Shown: positions 8,243-16,160, counted from the first letter of the stretch. The stretch: DNA of 22,294 nucleotides from Gammaproteobacteria bacterium (GCA_020027415.1 JAHRAW010000023.1:1-22294), one strand, 5' to 3'. The notes: a model not told the origin generated them from the sequence alone. Translations and numbers: made by a program.

Positions 8243-9085
8243 TTACGGCGGCGGTTGCCCGCGAGCGGGCGAACCCTCATGGGCGGTGGCGGTGGAGAAA
8301 TAATCGGCGTGGTGCGTGCGGTAGGCGTGCATTTCCATTGCTACGCGGCGCGAACGCAATCGGCGATCTTGCAACTGGCGGTTGAGGAGCATGCGCATGA
8401 GGCGTTTTGCTTGGCGCAACGCCAACTCATTCTCAGGCGCACCGCCGGCCGCCGGCAGGCGTTCTGCGTGCAGCGCGCATAAAGTGCTGCCGCGCAAGGT
8501 GAGCGCGTATTCGTCTGACGGAGGATTGGTTGGCGCCGGCGCGGCGGCGGTATCAGCAGCGGCGGCAACTGGTCCCTTCTCCACGATGTAGCGATATTGG
8601 CGCGCCGGCGCGATGGCTTCGCCGCTTTCGGCATCGCGCACTAACACCGCGCCGAAGCCGATGTGATGCAACAGTTGCTTTTCAAACACGCGCAGAATCC
8701 AGCGCGGCGATTGCCCGGCGCTGAGGTGGTCAACGGCGCGGCGATATTGGGTGAATAAATTTTCGTGAGCGTCGTGCCGATGCAACAAGCGCAGCAGCAG
8801 TTCGTTCATGTAGTAGCCGCTCGCCAAACTTTTGCCGTTCAAGTCGGCGCGATGCCCGTCCTGTTCCACCGAAGTGAGCGTCGCCAACTGCCCCTTGCCC
8901 GCCCAACTGGTCAATAAAAACTTAAACGGCGACAACAAGCCGCGCGTGCGCGCTTTGCCGCGCCGCGCGCCTTTGGCGATCAACATCAACCGACCATGCT
9001 CTTGGGTGAAGAGGTCTATTAGCAGGCTGGTTTCCAAATACGGGCGCGCCTGCAATAAATAGGCGGGTTGTTGTTGGACTTTCAT
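8243..9085 (-). CDS. recO: DNA repair protein RecO
   Basis: RecO works with RecR (and RecF) to load RecA onto SSB-coated single-stranded DNA. The product is 280 aa, against about 242 in E. coli. The N-terminal OB-fold is recognisable (AYLLQARPYLETSLLIDLFTQ at the start of the protein, then HGRLMLIAKGARR, then a stretch like SPFKFLLTSW), and the helical core contains YYMNELLLRLL and LRVFEKQLLHHIGF. The extra length comes from an Ala/Pro-rich insert at about 174-193 and a Gly/Pro-rich tail (GSPARGQPPP). I see no zinc-finger cysteine set. The ATG at 9085 follows the era stop by 13 nt, so it is the last gene of lepA-lepB-rnc-era-recO. Confidence 0.9.
   Translation of the reverse strand: MKVQQQPAYLLQARPYLETSLLIDLFTQEHGRLMLIAKGARRGKARTRGLLSPFKFLLTSWAGKGQLATLTSVEQDGHRADLNGKSLASGYYMNELLLRLLHRHDAHENLFTQYRRAVDHLSAGQSPRWILRVFEKQLLHHIGFGAVLVRDAESGEAIAPARQYRYIVEKGPVAAAADTAAAPAPTNPPSDEYALTLRGSTLCALHAERLPAAGGAPENELALRQAKRLMRMLLNRQLQDRRLRSRRVAMEMHAYRTHHADYFSTATAHEGSPARGQPPP
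8257..8270. repeat. GC-rich hairpin inside the 3' end of recO
   Basis: The 14-bp palindrome GCCCGCGAGCGGGC forms a 5-bp stem with a 4-nt loop on both strands. It lies in the last codons of recO and about 75 bp after the lpdA stop, so it could stabilise or end either convergent transcript. There is no adjacent T-run. Confidence 0.35.
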
Positions 9086-9098
9086 CGGCGCGCGCGCA

Positions 9099-9998
9099 TC
9101 AACTTTCGGCGTAGCCGAGCGCGTGCAGCATGGCGGCGTTGTCGGCCCAGCCTTTGCGTACTTTAACCCACACTTCTAAATAAACGCGCATGGCAAAGGC
9201 GCGTTCCATTTGCTTGCGCGCGTGCTGCGCAATCAATTTTAGTTGCCGTCCGCCGCGCCCGATGAGGATGGCTTTCTGCCCGCTCTTTTCCACCCAAATC
9301 AACACCGCGATGTGCAACTGCTGCGGCGCGCGCTGGCGAAACTCGGTCACTTCCACCGCGATGGCGTAGGGCAACTCGCGCCCGAGCAAGCGGTAGGTTT
9401 GTTCGCGCACCAACTCGGCGGCAAAAAAGCGTTGGCTGCGGTCGGTGGTTTGCTCCGGCGGAAAGCCCGGCGCGCCCGGCGGCAACGCAGCGACCAACAC
9501 TTGCAACAACGAATTCAAGTTGCGCGGCGAGCGCGCGCACAGCGGGATGATTTCGGCAAACGCATGCGCGCGCGCGGCGCGTTCCATTAACGGCAGAAGT
9601 TGTGCGCGGTCGGCGAGGCGGTCCATCTTGTTGATGAGCAACATCACCGGCTTGGGGTGCGCGGCGAGCGGCGCAAACAAGGTTTGCGTTTCCTCAGTCC
9701 AGCCGCGATGGTCAATCATAAACAGGATTAAATCGGCGTCCGCGATGCTGTTGAGCGCGGTGCGATGGATGGCGCGATTCAAACCTTTGCGCAGCGTGCG
9801 ATGCAAGCCCGGGGTGTCCATAAAAACCAGTTGCGCGGCGGGCAGGGTTTTGATGCCGAGAATGCGATGCCGCGTGGTTTGCGGGCGCGGTGACATGATG
9901 GAGATTTTGCGCCCGATGATGCGATTCAGCAGCGTGGATTTGCCGACATTGGGCGCGCCGCAGAGCGCGATCATGCCAAACCGATGCGGCTCAGTCAT
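9099..9998 (-). CDS. era: GTPase Era, 16S rRNA-binding ribosome assembly factor
   Basis: Era binds near the 3' end of 16S rRNA and couples 30S maturation to GTP hydrolysis. All G motifs are present: GAPNVGKST (G1), TTRHR (G2), DTPGLH (G3), NKMD (G4) and CARS (G5). The C-terminal KH domain carries the loop GRGG in ILIGRGGRQLK, followed by LEVWVKVRKGWADN, as in E. coli Era (301 aa). The frame is open from an ATG at 10019 (306 aa), but the ATG at 9998 (MTEPHRFG) gives the usual short N-terminus (299 aa) and overlaps the rnc stop by only 8 bp, suggesting coupling. Neither start has a clear ribosome site, so the choice is moderate. Confidence 0.93.
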   Translation of the reverse strand: MTEPHRFGMIALCGAPNVGKSTLLNRIIGRKISIMSPRPQTTRHRILGIKTLPAAQLVFMDTPGLHRTLRKGLNRAIHRTALNSIADADLILFMIDHRGWTEETQTLFAPLAAHPKPVMLLINKMDRLADRAQLLPLMERAARAHAFAEIIPLCARSPRNLNSLLQVLVAALPPGAPGFPPEQTTDRSQRFFAAELVREQTYRLLGRELPYAIAVEVTEFRQRAPQQLHIAVLIWVEKSGQKAILIGRGGRQLKLIAQHARKQMERAFAMRVYLEVWVKVRKGWADNAAMLHALGYAES

Positions 9999-10740
9999 GC
10001 GGGCATGTTGGTTCGGCATGCGACTGCAACAACGCTAACACTTTGCGCGCCGATTTTTGTTCGGCGCTACGGCGGCTGCCGCCGCTGGCGCGCGCAGAGG
10101 CTTGCAGTTCGCTGACTTGACAAGTCACGGTGAAGGTGGGGGCGTGCGGTTTGCCTTGTTGCGCGACCACTTCATAGCGCGGCAACGGCAAGCCTTGTTT
10201 TTGCAGGTGTTCTTGCAATCTGGTTTTGTCGTCTTTGTGTTGGTGCGGGGAACTTTGTTGCAGCGGTTCGGCGAAGTGTTGCAGCAACACTTGTTTCACG
10301 GTCGGCATATCGCTGTCTAAATAAAGCGCGCCGATGATCGCTTCAAACGCGTCCGCCAATATGGAATCGCGGTGCGCGTGGTGGTCGGCTTGTTTGGCTT
10401 CGCCGTCGCCGAGCAATAGGCAGGCTTGCAGGTTGAGGCGGCGCGCTTGCGCGGCTAACGATTGGTTGCATACCAAGCGCGCGCGCATGGTGGTTAACGC
10501 GCCTTCGGTGGCGGCATGGAAACGCGCAAACAGGGCTTCCGCCATTACCAACCCAAGCACGCTGTCGCCGAGGTATTCCAGTCGTTCGTTGCTGTCGCCG
10601 CAACCGGGATGAGCGCTACGATGAGTGCTACGATGAGTCAGGGCTTGCCGCAGCAACGCCTGATTTTGAAAGCGATGACCCAACCGCGTTTGCAGGGCGG
10701 CGCGACCTTGCGCGCCGGCGTTTGGTGACTCGGCGTTCAC
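9991..10740 (-). CDS. rnc: ribonuclease III
   Basis: RNase III cuts double-stranded RNA during rRNA processing and mRNA turnover. The 249-residue product has the catalytic signature NERLEYLGDSVLG, the second acidic site DAFEAIIGALYLDSD, and a C-terminal dsRNA-binding domain (about 155-240: DKTRLQEHLQKQGLPLPRYEV, ending GGSRRSAEQKSARKVLALL). The start is GTG at 10740; there is no in-frame ATG before the catalytic domain, and upstream the frame stays open for 19 codons back to the lepB stop. A 12-bp tandem duplication (about 10608-10634) lengthens the loop after ALTHRS. It overlaps era by 8 bp. Confidence 0.94.
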   Translation of the reverse strand: MNAESPNAGAQGRAALQTRLGHRFQNQALLRQALTHRSTHRSAHPGCGDSNERLEYLGDSVLGLVMAEALFARFHAATEGALTTMRARLVCNQSLAAQARRLNLQACLLLGDGEAKQADHHAHRDSILADAFEAIIGALYLDSDMPTVKQVLLQHFAEPLQQSSPHQHKDDKTRLQEHLQKQGLPLPRYEVVAQQGKPHAPTFTVTCQVSELQASARASGGSRRSAEQKSARKVLALLQSHAEPTCPHD

Positions 10741-10797
10741 TGCGGGCGCATCGGCTGCCGGTTCAGTCGCTTGTCGCTGTTGTCGGGCGGCGCGGGA

Positions 10798-11637
10798 TTA
10801 CTGAATGCGCGTGCCAAGCCGATGCCATTGCACGCCGCCACCGCCGGCGCTGTTCCAACTGAACCAGATGAAGAAGGCTTTGCCGACCAGGTGATCTTCC
10901 GGCACGAAGCGCCAGTATCGGCTGTCGTTGCTGTGGTCGCGGTTGTCGCCCATGACAAAATAATTTCCGCGCGGCACGGTGACTTCCATATCGCGCGCGG
11001 CTAAGTTTTGGTCAAGCAGGATGGCGTGGGTGGAAGCGCCGATGGTTTCACGGTATTGGTCGGCGGCGACGCCGCGCAGTTTTAACTGCGGAAACGAAAA
11101 CGCGCCGTCATCCACGCGCGCGACCGCTTGACCGTTGATGAACAGTTGTTTGTTGCGATAGCCGATGACATCGCCGGGCAAACCGATTACGCGTTTGATG
11201 AAGTTTAACTTCGGGTTGAGAGGATAGCGAAACACCATCACCTCGCCGCGTTGCGGGGCGTTCAGCGGGATGATTTTGTAGTTCAGTAGCGGCAGGCGAA
11301 GGCCATATGAAAATTTATTGACCAGAATGAAATCGCCAATATGCAAACTCGGCAGCATGGAACCGGACGGAATGCGAAACGGCTCCACCAAAAAAGAGCG
11401 CAACAAAAATACGATTAACACCACCGGAAATAACGCGCGCGCGTATTCCACCAACAAGGGTTGCGGGCGCGTTAAGCGCGCCATCGCGCGGTTGGCGTTG
11501 CCGACGACGACTCCGCTTGCGGCGCGCGCTTCGTTAGCGCGCAACGCGCGGCGGGCGCGTTCGCATATCATCCAGTAGCCGGCGGATATGAGTCCGGTGA
11601 GGAGTACGAATAAAAATAAAATTAAAGAAAAATCCAC
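10798..11637 (-). CDS. lepB: signal peptidase I
   Basis: This inner-membrane serine protease removes signal peptides from exported proteins. The 279-residue product has two N-terminal membrane segments (about 4-22 and 69-80), then the catalytic Ser93 in PSGSMLPSLHIGDFILVNK and general-base Lys148 in FIKRVIGLPGD. The later boxes GDNRDHSNDSRYWRFVP and LVGKAFFIWFSW complete the family signature. The start is GTG at 11637, preceded by GGAG with about 7-nt spacing; no ATG lies nearby in frame. It follows lepA by 143 bp and precedes rnc by 57 bp. The small DUF4845 gene that often sits between lepB and rnc in gammaproteobacteria is missing. Confidence 0.95.
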   Translation of the reverse strand: MDFSLILFLFVLLTGLISAGYWMICERARRALRANEARAASGVVVGNANRAMARLTRPQPLLVEYARALFPVVLIVFLLRSFLVEPFRIPSGSMLPSLHIGDFILVNKFSYGLRLPLLNYKIIPLNAPQRGEVMVFRYPLNPKLNFIKRVIGLPGDVIGYRNKQLFINGQAVARVDDGAFSFPQLKLRGVAADQYRETIGASTHAILLDQNLAARDMEVTVPRGNYFVMGDNRDHSNDSRYWRFVPEDHLVGKAFFIWFSWNSAGGGGVQWHRLGTRIQ

Positions 11638-11780
11638 TGCTTACTCCGCTTTGTTTTGATGAAATTAATTTTTCGGTGACCGAATGGCTCTAAGATGTTT
11701 CGGCTTGCTTGGCGTCATTAGATTACCCGCAACGCGCGGCGGATGCAAGCCGCGCCCATTAGTTTCAGTTGGGCTTAGTT
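11638..11780. other. lepA-lepB intergenic spacer
   Basis: This 143-bp spacer holds a 13-bp odd palindrome (TTCGGTGACCGAA, starting near 11673) and a 30-bp stretch (11738-11767) that resembles the last codons of lepA (11822-11851). I see no convincing promoter and no T-run terminator, so lepB is probably read from the lepA transcript. Confidence 0.3.
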
Positions 11781-13592
11781 TCATTTGGAATCGGTGCGCA
11801 ACACCGCCAGAAAGGCTTCTTGGGGGATGGACACCGCGCCGATTTGTTTCATGCGTTTTTTGCCGGCTTTTTGCTTTTCCAACAATTTGCGCTTGCGCGT
11901 GATATCGCCGCCATAGCATTTTGCCGTGACATTCTTGCGCAGGGCTTTGACCGTTTCGCGGGCGATGATTTTACCGCCGATGGCGGCTTGAATCGCCACA
12001 TCAAACATCTGTCGGGGGATCAAGGTTTGCATGCGCTTGACCAATTCGCGCGCGCGATACAAACTCTGCTCGCGATGCAGCAACACGCTGAGCGACTCCA
12101 CCTTGTCGCCGTTGATCAGCACCTCCACCTTGACGATGGGCGCCGGCTTGCTGTCAATAAAATCATAATCCAACGACGCGTAGCCTTGGCTGACCGATTT
12201 CAGTCTATCAAAGAAATCCAGCACCACTTCGTTGAGCGGCATGTCAAACTCCAACATCACTTGCCGACCATGATAATGCAGGTTGCGCTGGCTGCCGCGT
12301 TTTTCCACGCACAGCGACAGCACCGGTCCGACTAAATTTTGCGGCACTAAGATTCGCGCCATGATGCGCGGCTCTTTAATCATTTCAATTTGCTCCGGCG
12401 GCGGCAATGCCGCCGGATTTTCCAAGCGCAAAGCGGCGCCGTCTTTTTTAATCACTTCATAAACCACCGTGGGGGCGGTTACGATTAGGTCAAGGCGGTA
12501 TTCGCGTTGCAACCGTTCGCGTACGATTTCCAGGTGCAACAAGCCGAGAAAGCCGCAGCGAAAACCAAACCCCAACGCGCCGGAGGTTTCCGCCTCATAA
12601 AACAGCGCGGAGTCATTCAGGCTGAGTTTGTCCAGCGCGTTGCGAAAGGCGGTGAAGTCGGTGCTGTGCAGCGGGTATAAGCCGGCGAACACGGTCGGTT
12701 TAATCTCGCGGAAGCCGGGCAACGGCTGTTGCGCCGGCTTGAGGCGCGCGGTCACCGTGTCGCCGACCCGCGCCGCTTTGACTTGCTTCATGCCCGCCAC
12801 CATGAAGCCGACCGCGCCGGCGGATAACTGCGACACGGGTATCGCTTTCGGGGTGAACACGCCGAGTTGCTCCACTTGATAGTCGGCGCCGGTGGACATC
12901 ATTTGAATCTTGCTTTTGGCGGCTTGCAAGCACCCATCCACCACCCGCACTAACGACACCACGCCGACATAGTTGTCAAACCACGAATCCAGCACCAACG
13001 CGCGCAACGGCTGCGTCAAATCCCCGCGCGGCGGCGGCAACTGGGTTACGATTTGCTCCAACACCGCCGGCACGCCGAGGCCGGTTTTCGCGCTCACCGC
13101 CAACGCGTTGCTCGCGTCAATGCCGATGACCTCTTCAATTTCTTGCATGACATGCTGCGGTTGCGCCGCTGGCAAATCTATTTTATTCAGCACCGGGATG
13201 ACCGTCAGCCCAAGGTCTACGGCGGTGTAGCAGTTGGACACGGTCTGCGCTTCCACGCCTTGAGTCGCATCCACCACCAACAACGCGCCTTCGCACGCTT
13301 GCAAGGAACGGGCGACTTCGTATGAAAAATCCACATGCCCCGGGGTGTCAATTAAATTCAACTGGTATTCATCGCCGTCTTGGGCGCGATAGCGGAGCGC
13401 CACGCTCTGCGCCTTGATGGTGATGCCGCGCTCGCGTTCCAGTTCCATAGAATCCAGCACTTGCTCTTTCATTTCACGCGCCGAAAGCCCGCCGCAATGT
13501 TGGATGAAGCGGTCGGCGAGGGTGGATTTGCCATGGTCCACATGCGCGATGATGGCGAAGTTGCGGATGCGGGATGGGTCGGTGATGGGCAT
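11781..13592 (-). CDS. lepA: elongation factor 4 (LepA), ribosome-bound GTPase
   Basis: LepA is a translational GTPase that acts on ribosomes and in 30S biogenesis. The product is 603 aa (E. coli 599). G motifs are complete: AHVDHGKSTLADR (G1), RGITIKAQ (G2), DTPGHVDF (G3), NKIDLP (G4) and SAKTG (G5). Domain II, the EF-G-like domains and the LepA-specific C-terminal domain (RDLxKRMQTLIPRQMFDVAIQ-like region and KCYGGDITRKRKLLEKQK) follow, ending in SIPQEAFLAVL. The ATG at 13592 gives the canonical MPITDPSRIRNFAIIAHVDHG start. It is the first gene of the lepA-lepB-rnc-era-recO unit and is divergent from tupA. Confidence 0.97.
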   Translation of the reverse strand: MPITDPSRIRNFAIIAHVDHGKSTLADRFIQHCGGLSAREMKEQVLDSMELERERGITIKAQSVALRYRAQDGDEYQLNLIDTPGHVDFSYEVARSLQACEGALLVVDATQGVEAQTVSNCYTAVDLGLTVIPVLNKIDLPAAQPQHVMQEIEEVIGIDASNALAVSAKTGLGVPAVLEQIVTQLPPPRGDLTQPLRALVLDSWFDNYVGVVSLVRVVDGCLQAAKSKIQMMSTGADYQVEQLGVFTPKAIPVSQLSAGAVGFMVAGMKQVKAARVGDTVTARLKPAQQPLPGFREIKPTVFAGLYPLHSTDFTAFRNALDKLSLNDSALFYEAETSGALGFGFRCGFLGLLHLEIVRERLQREYRLDLIVTAPTVVYEVIKKDGAALRLENPAALPPPEQIEMIKEPRIMARILVPQNLVGPVLSLCVEKRGSQRNLHYHGRQVMLEFDMPLNEVVLDFFDRLKSVSQGYASLDYDFIDSKPAPIVKVEVLINGDKVESLSVLLHREQSLYRARELVKRMQTLIPRQMFDVAIQAAIGGKIIARETVKALRKNVTAKCYGGDITRKRKLLEKQKAGKKRMKQIGAVSIPQEAFLAVLRTDSK

Positions 13593-13730
13593 GTACGCGG
13601 AGGCGTGGGAGTGGGAGAGAGTGGGCGTTCACCGCATGCCCAGCGGAGTGCAAAAATGGGGCTGAATGGGGCGCGAAAACGGAATTTGAAAACTTGCCGA
13701 GCGCGTCCTTTCGGTGGCGGTAAAATGGGT

Positions 13731-13739
13731 ATTTTAGCA
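13731..13739 (-). promoter_or_regulatory. extended -10 promoter candidate for lepA operon
   Basis: On the minus strand the word TGCTAAAAT fits an extended -10 (TGnTAtAAT-like). It predicts a leader of about 130 nt before the lepA ATG. No good -35 lies 17 bp upstream, which is acceptable for an extended -10. It overlaps one of two direct TAGCATGC repeats (13735-13742 and 13779-13786). Confidence 0.4.
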
Positions 13740-13806
13740 TGCCGCAACGGGCTGCCGGGCGCGCGCTTCGGTTGGTGGTAGCATGCGAAATTTGTGAACC
13801 CAGAAA

Positions 13807-13858
13807 CTTGCAAATTGAAATTGCAGAATAAAATTGCAAAGTGAGATTGCAACATGAA
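13807..13858 (+). repeat. four 13-bp direct repeats ending at the tupA start codon
   Basis: TTGCA recurs at 13808, 13821, 13834 and 13847, exactly 13 bp apart. The unit is roughly ATTGCA followed by seven A/G/T-rich bases, and the fourth unit contains the tupA ATG at 13854. The array also holds TAAAAT at 13829-13834, which with TTGCAA at 13808-13813 would make a promoter with a short 15-bp spacer. It may be an operator array or a slippage-derived spacer. Confidence 0.55.
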
Positions 13859-14744
13859 ACGACTTAAACTACTTGGCACGCGTGAAAAAATTAGCGCGCG
13901 GCTTGCCATGCCCGTTGCGCCGGTGATTCTGGTGGTGCTATTGGCGATGGTGGTTCTGACGGCAACGCGCGGCGGCGGAAGCAACGCCGAGGGGGCGCAT
14001 GACGCGCACCGAATCGTGCGCTTGGCAACCACCACCAGCACCGACAACTCCGGTTTGTTGGAGATGCTGTTGCCGCAGTTTGAACGCGACACCGGCTATT
14101 CCATCCAAGTGCTGTCGGTCGGCACCGGCAAAGCCTTGCGGTTGGGGGAAAACGGCGATGTGGATGCGTTGCTGGTGCATGCCCCGCACAGCGAGCAGCG
14201 TTTTATCCGCCTTGGTCACGGCGTGGCGCGCCGCGCGGTGATGCGCAACGATTTCGTGGTGGTGGGTCCGCCCGCCGACCCGGCCGGGTTGCGACAAGCG
14301 AACTCGGTCACCGACGCCTTCCAACGACTGCGCGCGCATGCCGCTTTATTCGTCTCGCGCGGCGATGACTCCGGCACGCACAAAAAGGAACTCAACTTGT
14401 GGCGCCTGGCGGGCGTGCGCGCGTGGGGAAAATGGCGGCTGGAAGTCGGGCAAGGCATGGGCAAGAGTTTGCAAATCGCCGATGAACTGCGCGCCTATCT
14501 GCTGATTGACCGCGGCACTTGGCTGGCGTTGCAAGCCAACACTTCGCTGCGAGTGCTGTATCAAGGCGGCGAAGCCATGCACAACCTATATAGCGTGATG
14601 GCGGTCAATCCGCAACGCCATCACACCAACTTCGCCGGCGCGGAGGCGCTGAGCGAGTGGCTGACCTCGCCCGTCGGACAACGCGTGATTGGCGCGTACA
14701 CCATCAACGGGGCGCAACTCTTCACGCCGACCGCGGCGCGCTAA
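13854..14744 (+). CDS. tupA: tungstate ABC transporter, substrate-binding protein
   Basis: The 296-residue product is the extracytoplasmic binding protein of a TupABC-type oxyanion importer. Residues 20-38 form a hydrophobic N-terminal segment after several basic residues, so it is exported, perhaps as a membrane-anchored protein. The family signature is strong: LATTTSTDNSGLLEMLLPQF, then VGTGKALRLGENGDVDALLVHAP, MRNDFVVVGPPADPAG and SRGDDSGTHKKELNLW. These TTS and GDDSGT segments line the ligand pocket in TupA proteins. The next genes encode the permease and ATPase, then mobA, which supports tungstate or molybdate as substrate. Which of the two is bound cannot be decided from sequence alone. 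Confidence 0.9.
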   Translation: MKRLKLLGTREKISARLAMPVAPVILVVLLAMVVLTATRGGGSNAEGAHDAHRIVRLATTTSTDNSGLLEMLLPQFERDTGYSIQVLSVGTGKALRLGENGDVDALLVHAPHSEQRFIRLGHGVARRAVMRNDFVVVGPPADPAGLRQANSVTDAFQRLRAHAALFVSRGDDSGTHKKELNLWRLAGVRAWGKWRLEVGQGMGKSLQIADELRAYLLIDRGTWLALQANTSLRVLYQGGEAMHNLYSVMAVNPQRHHTNFAGAEALSEWLTSPVGQRVIGAYTINGAQLFTPTAAR

Positions 14745-14751
14745 TCACGCC

Positions 14752-15453
14752 ATGCAGTCGTTGCGCGAAGCCACCGCACAAGCCCTCACGTTGCTACTGC
14801 ATGGGGACGCCGAATTGTGGGAGATTATCGGCATTTCGTTTCGCGTATCCGGCGGCGCAATTGCCATCGCTACCCCGCCGGCTCTGCTCGCCGCCTTCCT
14901 ATTGGCGCACCTTGAATTTGCCGGGCGGCGGCTGCTGCTGTCGCTATGCAATACCTTGCTGTCTTTGCCGGCGGTGGTGGTCGGGCTGACCGTATATCTG
15001 CTGCTGTCGCGGCATGGTCCCTTGGGCGATTGGCGCTTGCTATTCTCGCAGCCGGCCATGATGTTGGCGCAAATTATATTGGCGTTGCCGATTTTGGTGT
15101 GCATGGGGCATGCGGCGTTTCAGGCGGGCGACCGCCGCGCTTGGGAGACTGCGCGGATGCTTGGAATTTCCCCGCTGCGCGCCTTTGTGATGGTGTTAGG
15201 CGAGGTGCGCTTTGGGTTGTTGGCGGCGATGTTGGCGGGCTTCGGGCGCATCATCGCCGAGGTGGGCGCATCCATGATGGTGGGCGGCAATATCCTGCAC
15301 GCCACCCGCAACATTCCCACCGCCATTGCCTTAGAAACCAGCAAGGGCAATTTCCCGCAGGGCATCGCGTTGGGCATCGTGCTGCTGGGTTTGGCGTTGT
15401 TGCTCAATCTTGCGCTGCAGTATTTTCAGGGACGCGGGAGGTCGGCGCCATGA
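14752..15453 (+). CDS. tupB: tungstate ABC transporter, permease
   Basis: This 233-residue membrane protein is the permease of the importer. Several hydrophobic helices are visible (about 20-45, 55-82, 96-117, 135-160 and 200-225), and EVGASMMVGGNI together with the preceding MLAGFGRIIAE matches the cytoplasmic coupling loop of TupB/ModB-type permeases. The frame is open back to 14689 within the end of tupA, but the ATG at 14752, 7 nt after the tupA stop, gives the normal N-terminus. Its stop overlaps the tupC ATG as ATGA. Confidence 0.9.
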   Translation: MQSLREATAQALTLLLHGDAELWEIIGISFRVSGGAIAIATPPALLAAFLLAHLEFAGRRLLLSLCNTLLSLPAVVVGLTVYLLLSRHGPLGDWRLLFSQPAMMLAQIILALPILVCMGHAAFQAGDRRAWETARMLGISPLRAFVMVLGEVRFGLLAAMLAGFGRIIAEVGASMMVGGNILHATRNIPTAIALETSKGNFPQGIALGIVLLGLALLLNLALQYFQGRGRSAP

Positions 15454-16160
15454 GCCGGCGGATGCAACCCGAGATAGAGATTCGGTTTAGCCGACTGCAT
15501 AAGTTTTTTCAGCGGCGGCATTTGCTCAATGACTTGTCGCTGTCGCTCAAAAGCGGCGCGGTGACTTTGTTATGCGGCGAAAACGGCAGCGGTAAAACCA
15601 CCTTGCTGCGGATTCTGTGCGGTATGGAAAAACCGGCGCAGTGCTGGGTTGCTTTTAACGCAAAGAATTCAGCGGGTGCGGCAAACAACGGCAAGGCGAA
15701 CGCGCCGCGCCCGTGGCGGCAATGCCGACCGCAACTGCAGCGTCAAGTGATGTATCTGCACCAGCAGCCGTATTTATTTGACGGCAGCGTGGTTCGCAAT
15801 TTGGCATTGGCGTTGCCGCGCAACCTGCCCGCCGCGCAACGCGCCGAGCAAATTCAGCGCGCGTTAGCATGGGCGCAACTGGACGACCTTGCCCACGCGC
15901 GCGCGAAAACCTTGTCCAGCGGGCAGATGCAGCGGGTGTCGTTGGCGCGCGCGCGGTTGCGACAGGCGCGAATCTGGTTGTTGGATGAGCCGACTGCCAA
16001 CATGGATCGCGCCGCGCAAACGCGCACCGTGGCATTGCTGAAACAACTGAAACAAGCGCGCACCGCGTTGCTAATTGCCAGCCATCACCATGAAATTTTT
16101 GCGGAACTGGCGGACACTTGCCTGACTCTCAAACAAGGGCGATTGATTCGGACGCCGTAA
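15450..16160 (+). CDS. tupC: tungstate ABC transporter, ATP-binding protein
   Basis: The 236-residue ATPase powers the importer. Walker A is GENGSGKTT (43-51), the signature is LSSGQMQRVSLARA (the usual LSGGQ with Gly to Ser), Walker B is IWLLDEPTANMD, and the switch histidine is in ASHHHE. A short Ala/Asn-rich insert at about 72-92 separates Walker A from the Q-loop region. The ATG at 15450 overlaps the tupB stop and is preceded by GGGAGG at 15436-15441, one of the best ribosome sites in the window, which fixes this start. A longer open frame upstream is only the shadow of tupB. Confidence 0.92.
   Translation: MSRRMQPEIEIRFSRLHKFFQRRHLLNDLSLSLKSGAVTLLCGENGSGKTTLLRILCGMEKPAQCWVAFNAKNSAGAANNGKANAPRPWRQCRPQLQRQVMYLHQQPYLFDGSVVRNLALALPRNLPAAQRAEQIQRALAWAQLDDLAHARAKTLSSGQMQRVSLARARLRQARIWLLDEPTANMDRAAQTRTVALLKQLKQARTALLIASHHHEIFAELADTCLTLKQGRLIRTP

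Noticed and set aside
8257..8270. REP-like repeat family shared with the 20901 hairpin
   Set aside because: Both contain GGGCGAACCC-like or GGGGCGAACCCC words, but the stems differ and only two sites exist in the window, so a family cannot be claimed.
13807..13858. CRISPR-like array
   Set aside because: Units are only 13 bp, contiguous and degenerate without unique spacers, and no cas gene is nearby.
14946..15449. Long upstream extension of the tupC frame
   Set aside because: This part overlaps tupB in another frame and has no ABC features; the ATG at 15450 with GGGAGG and the ATGA overlap is the real start.
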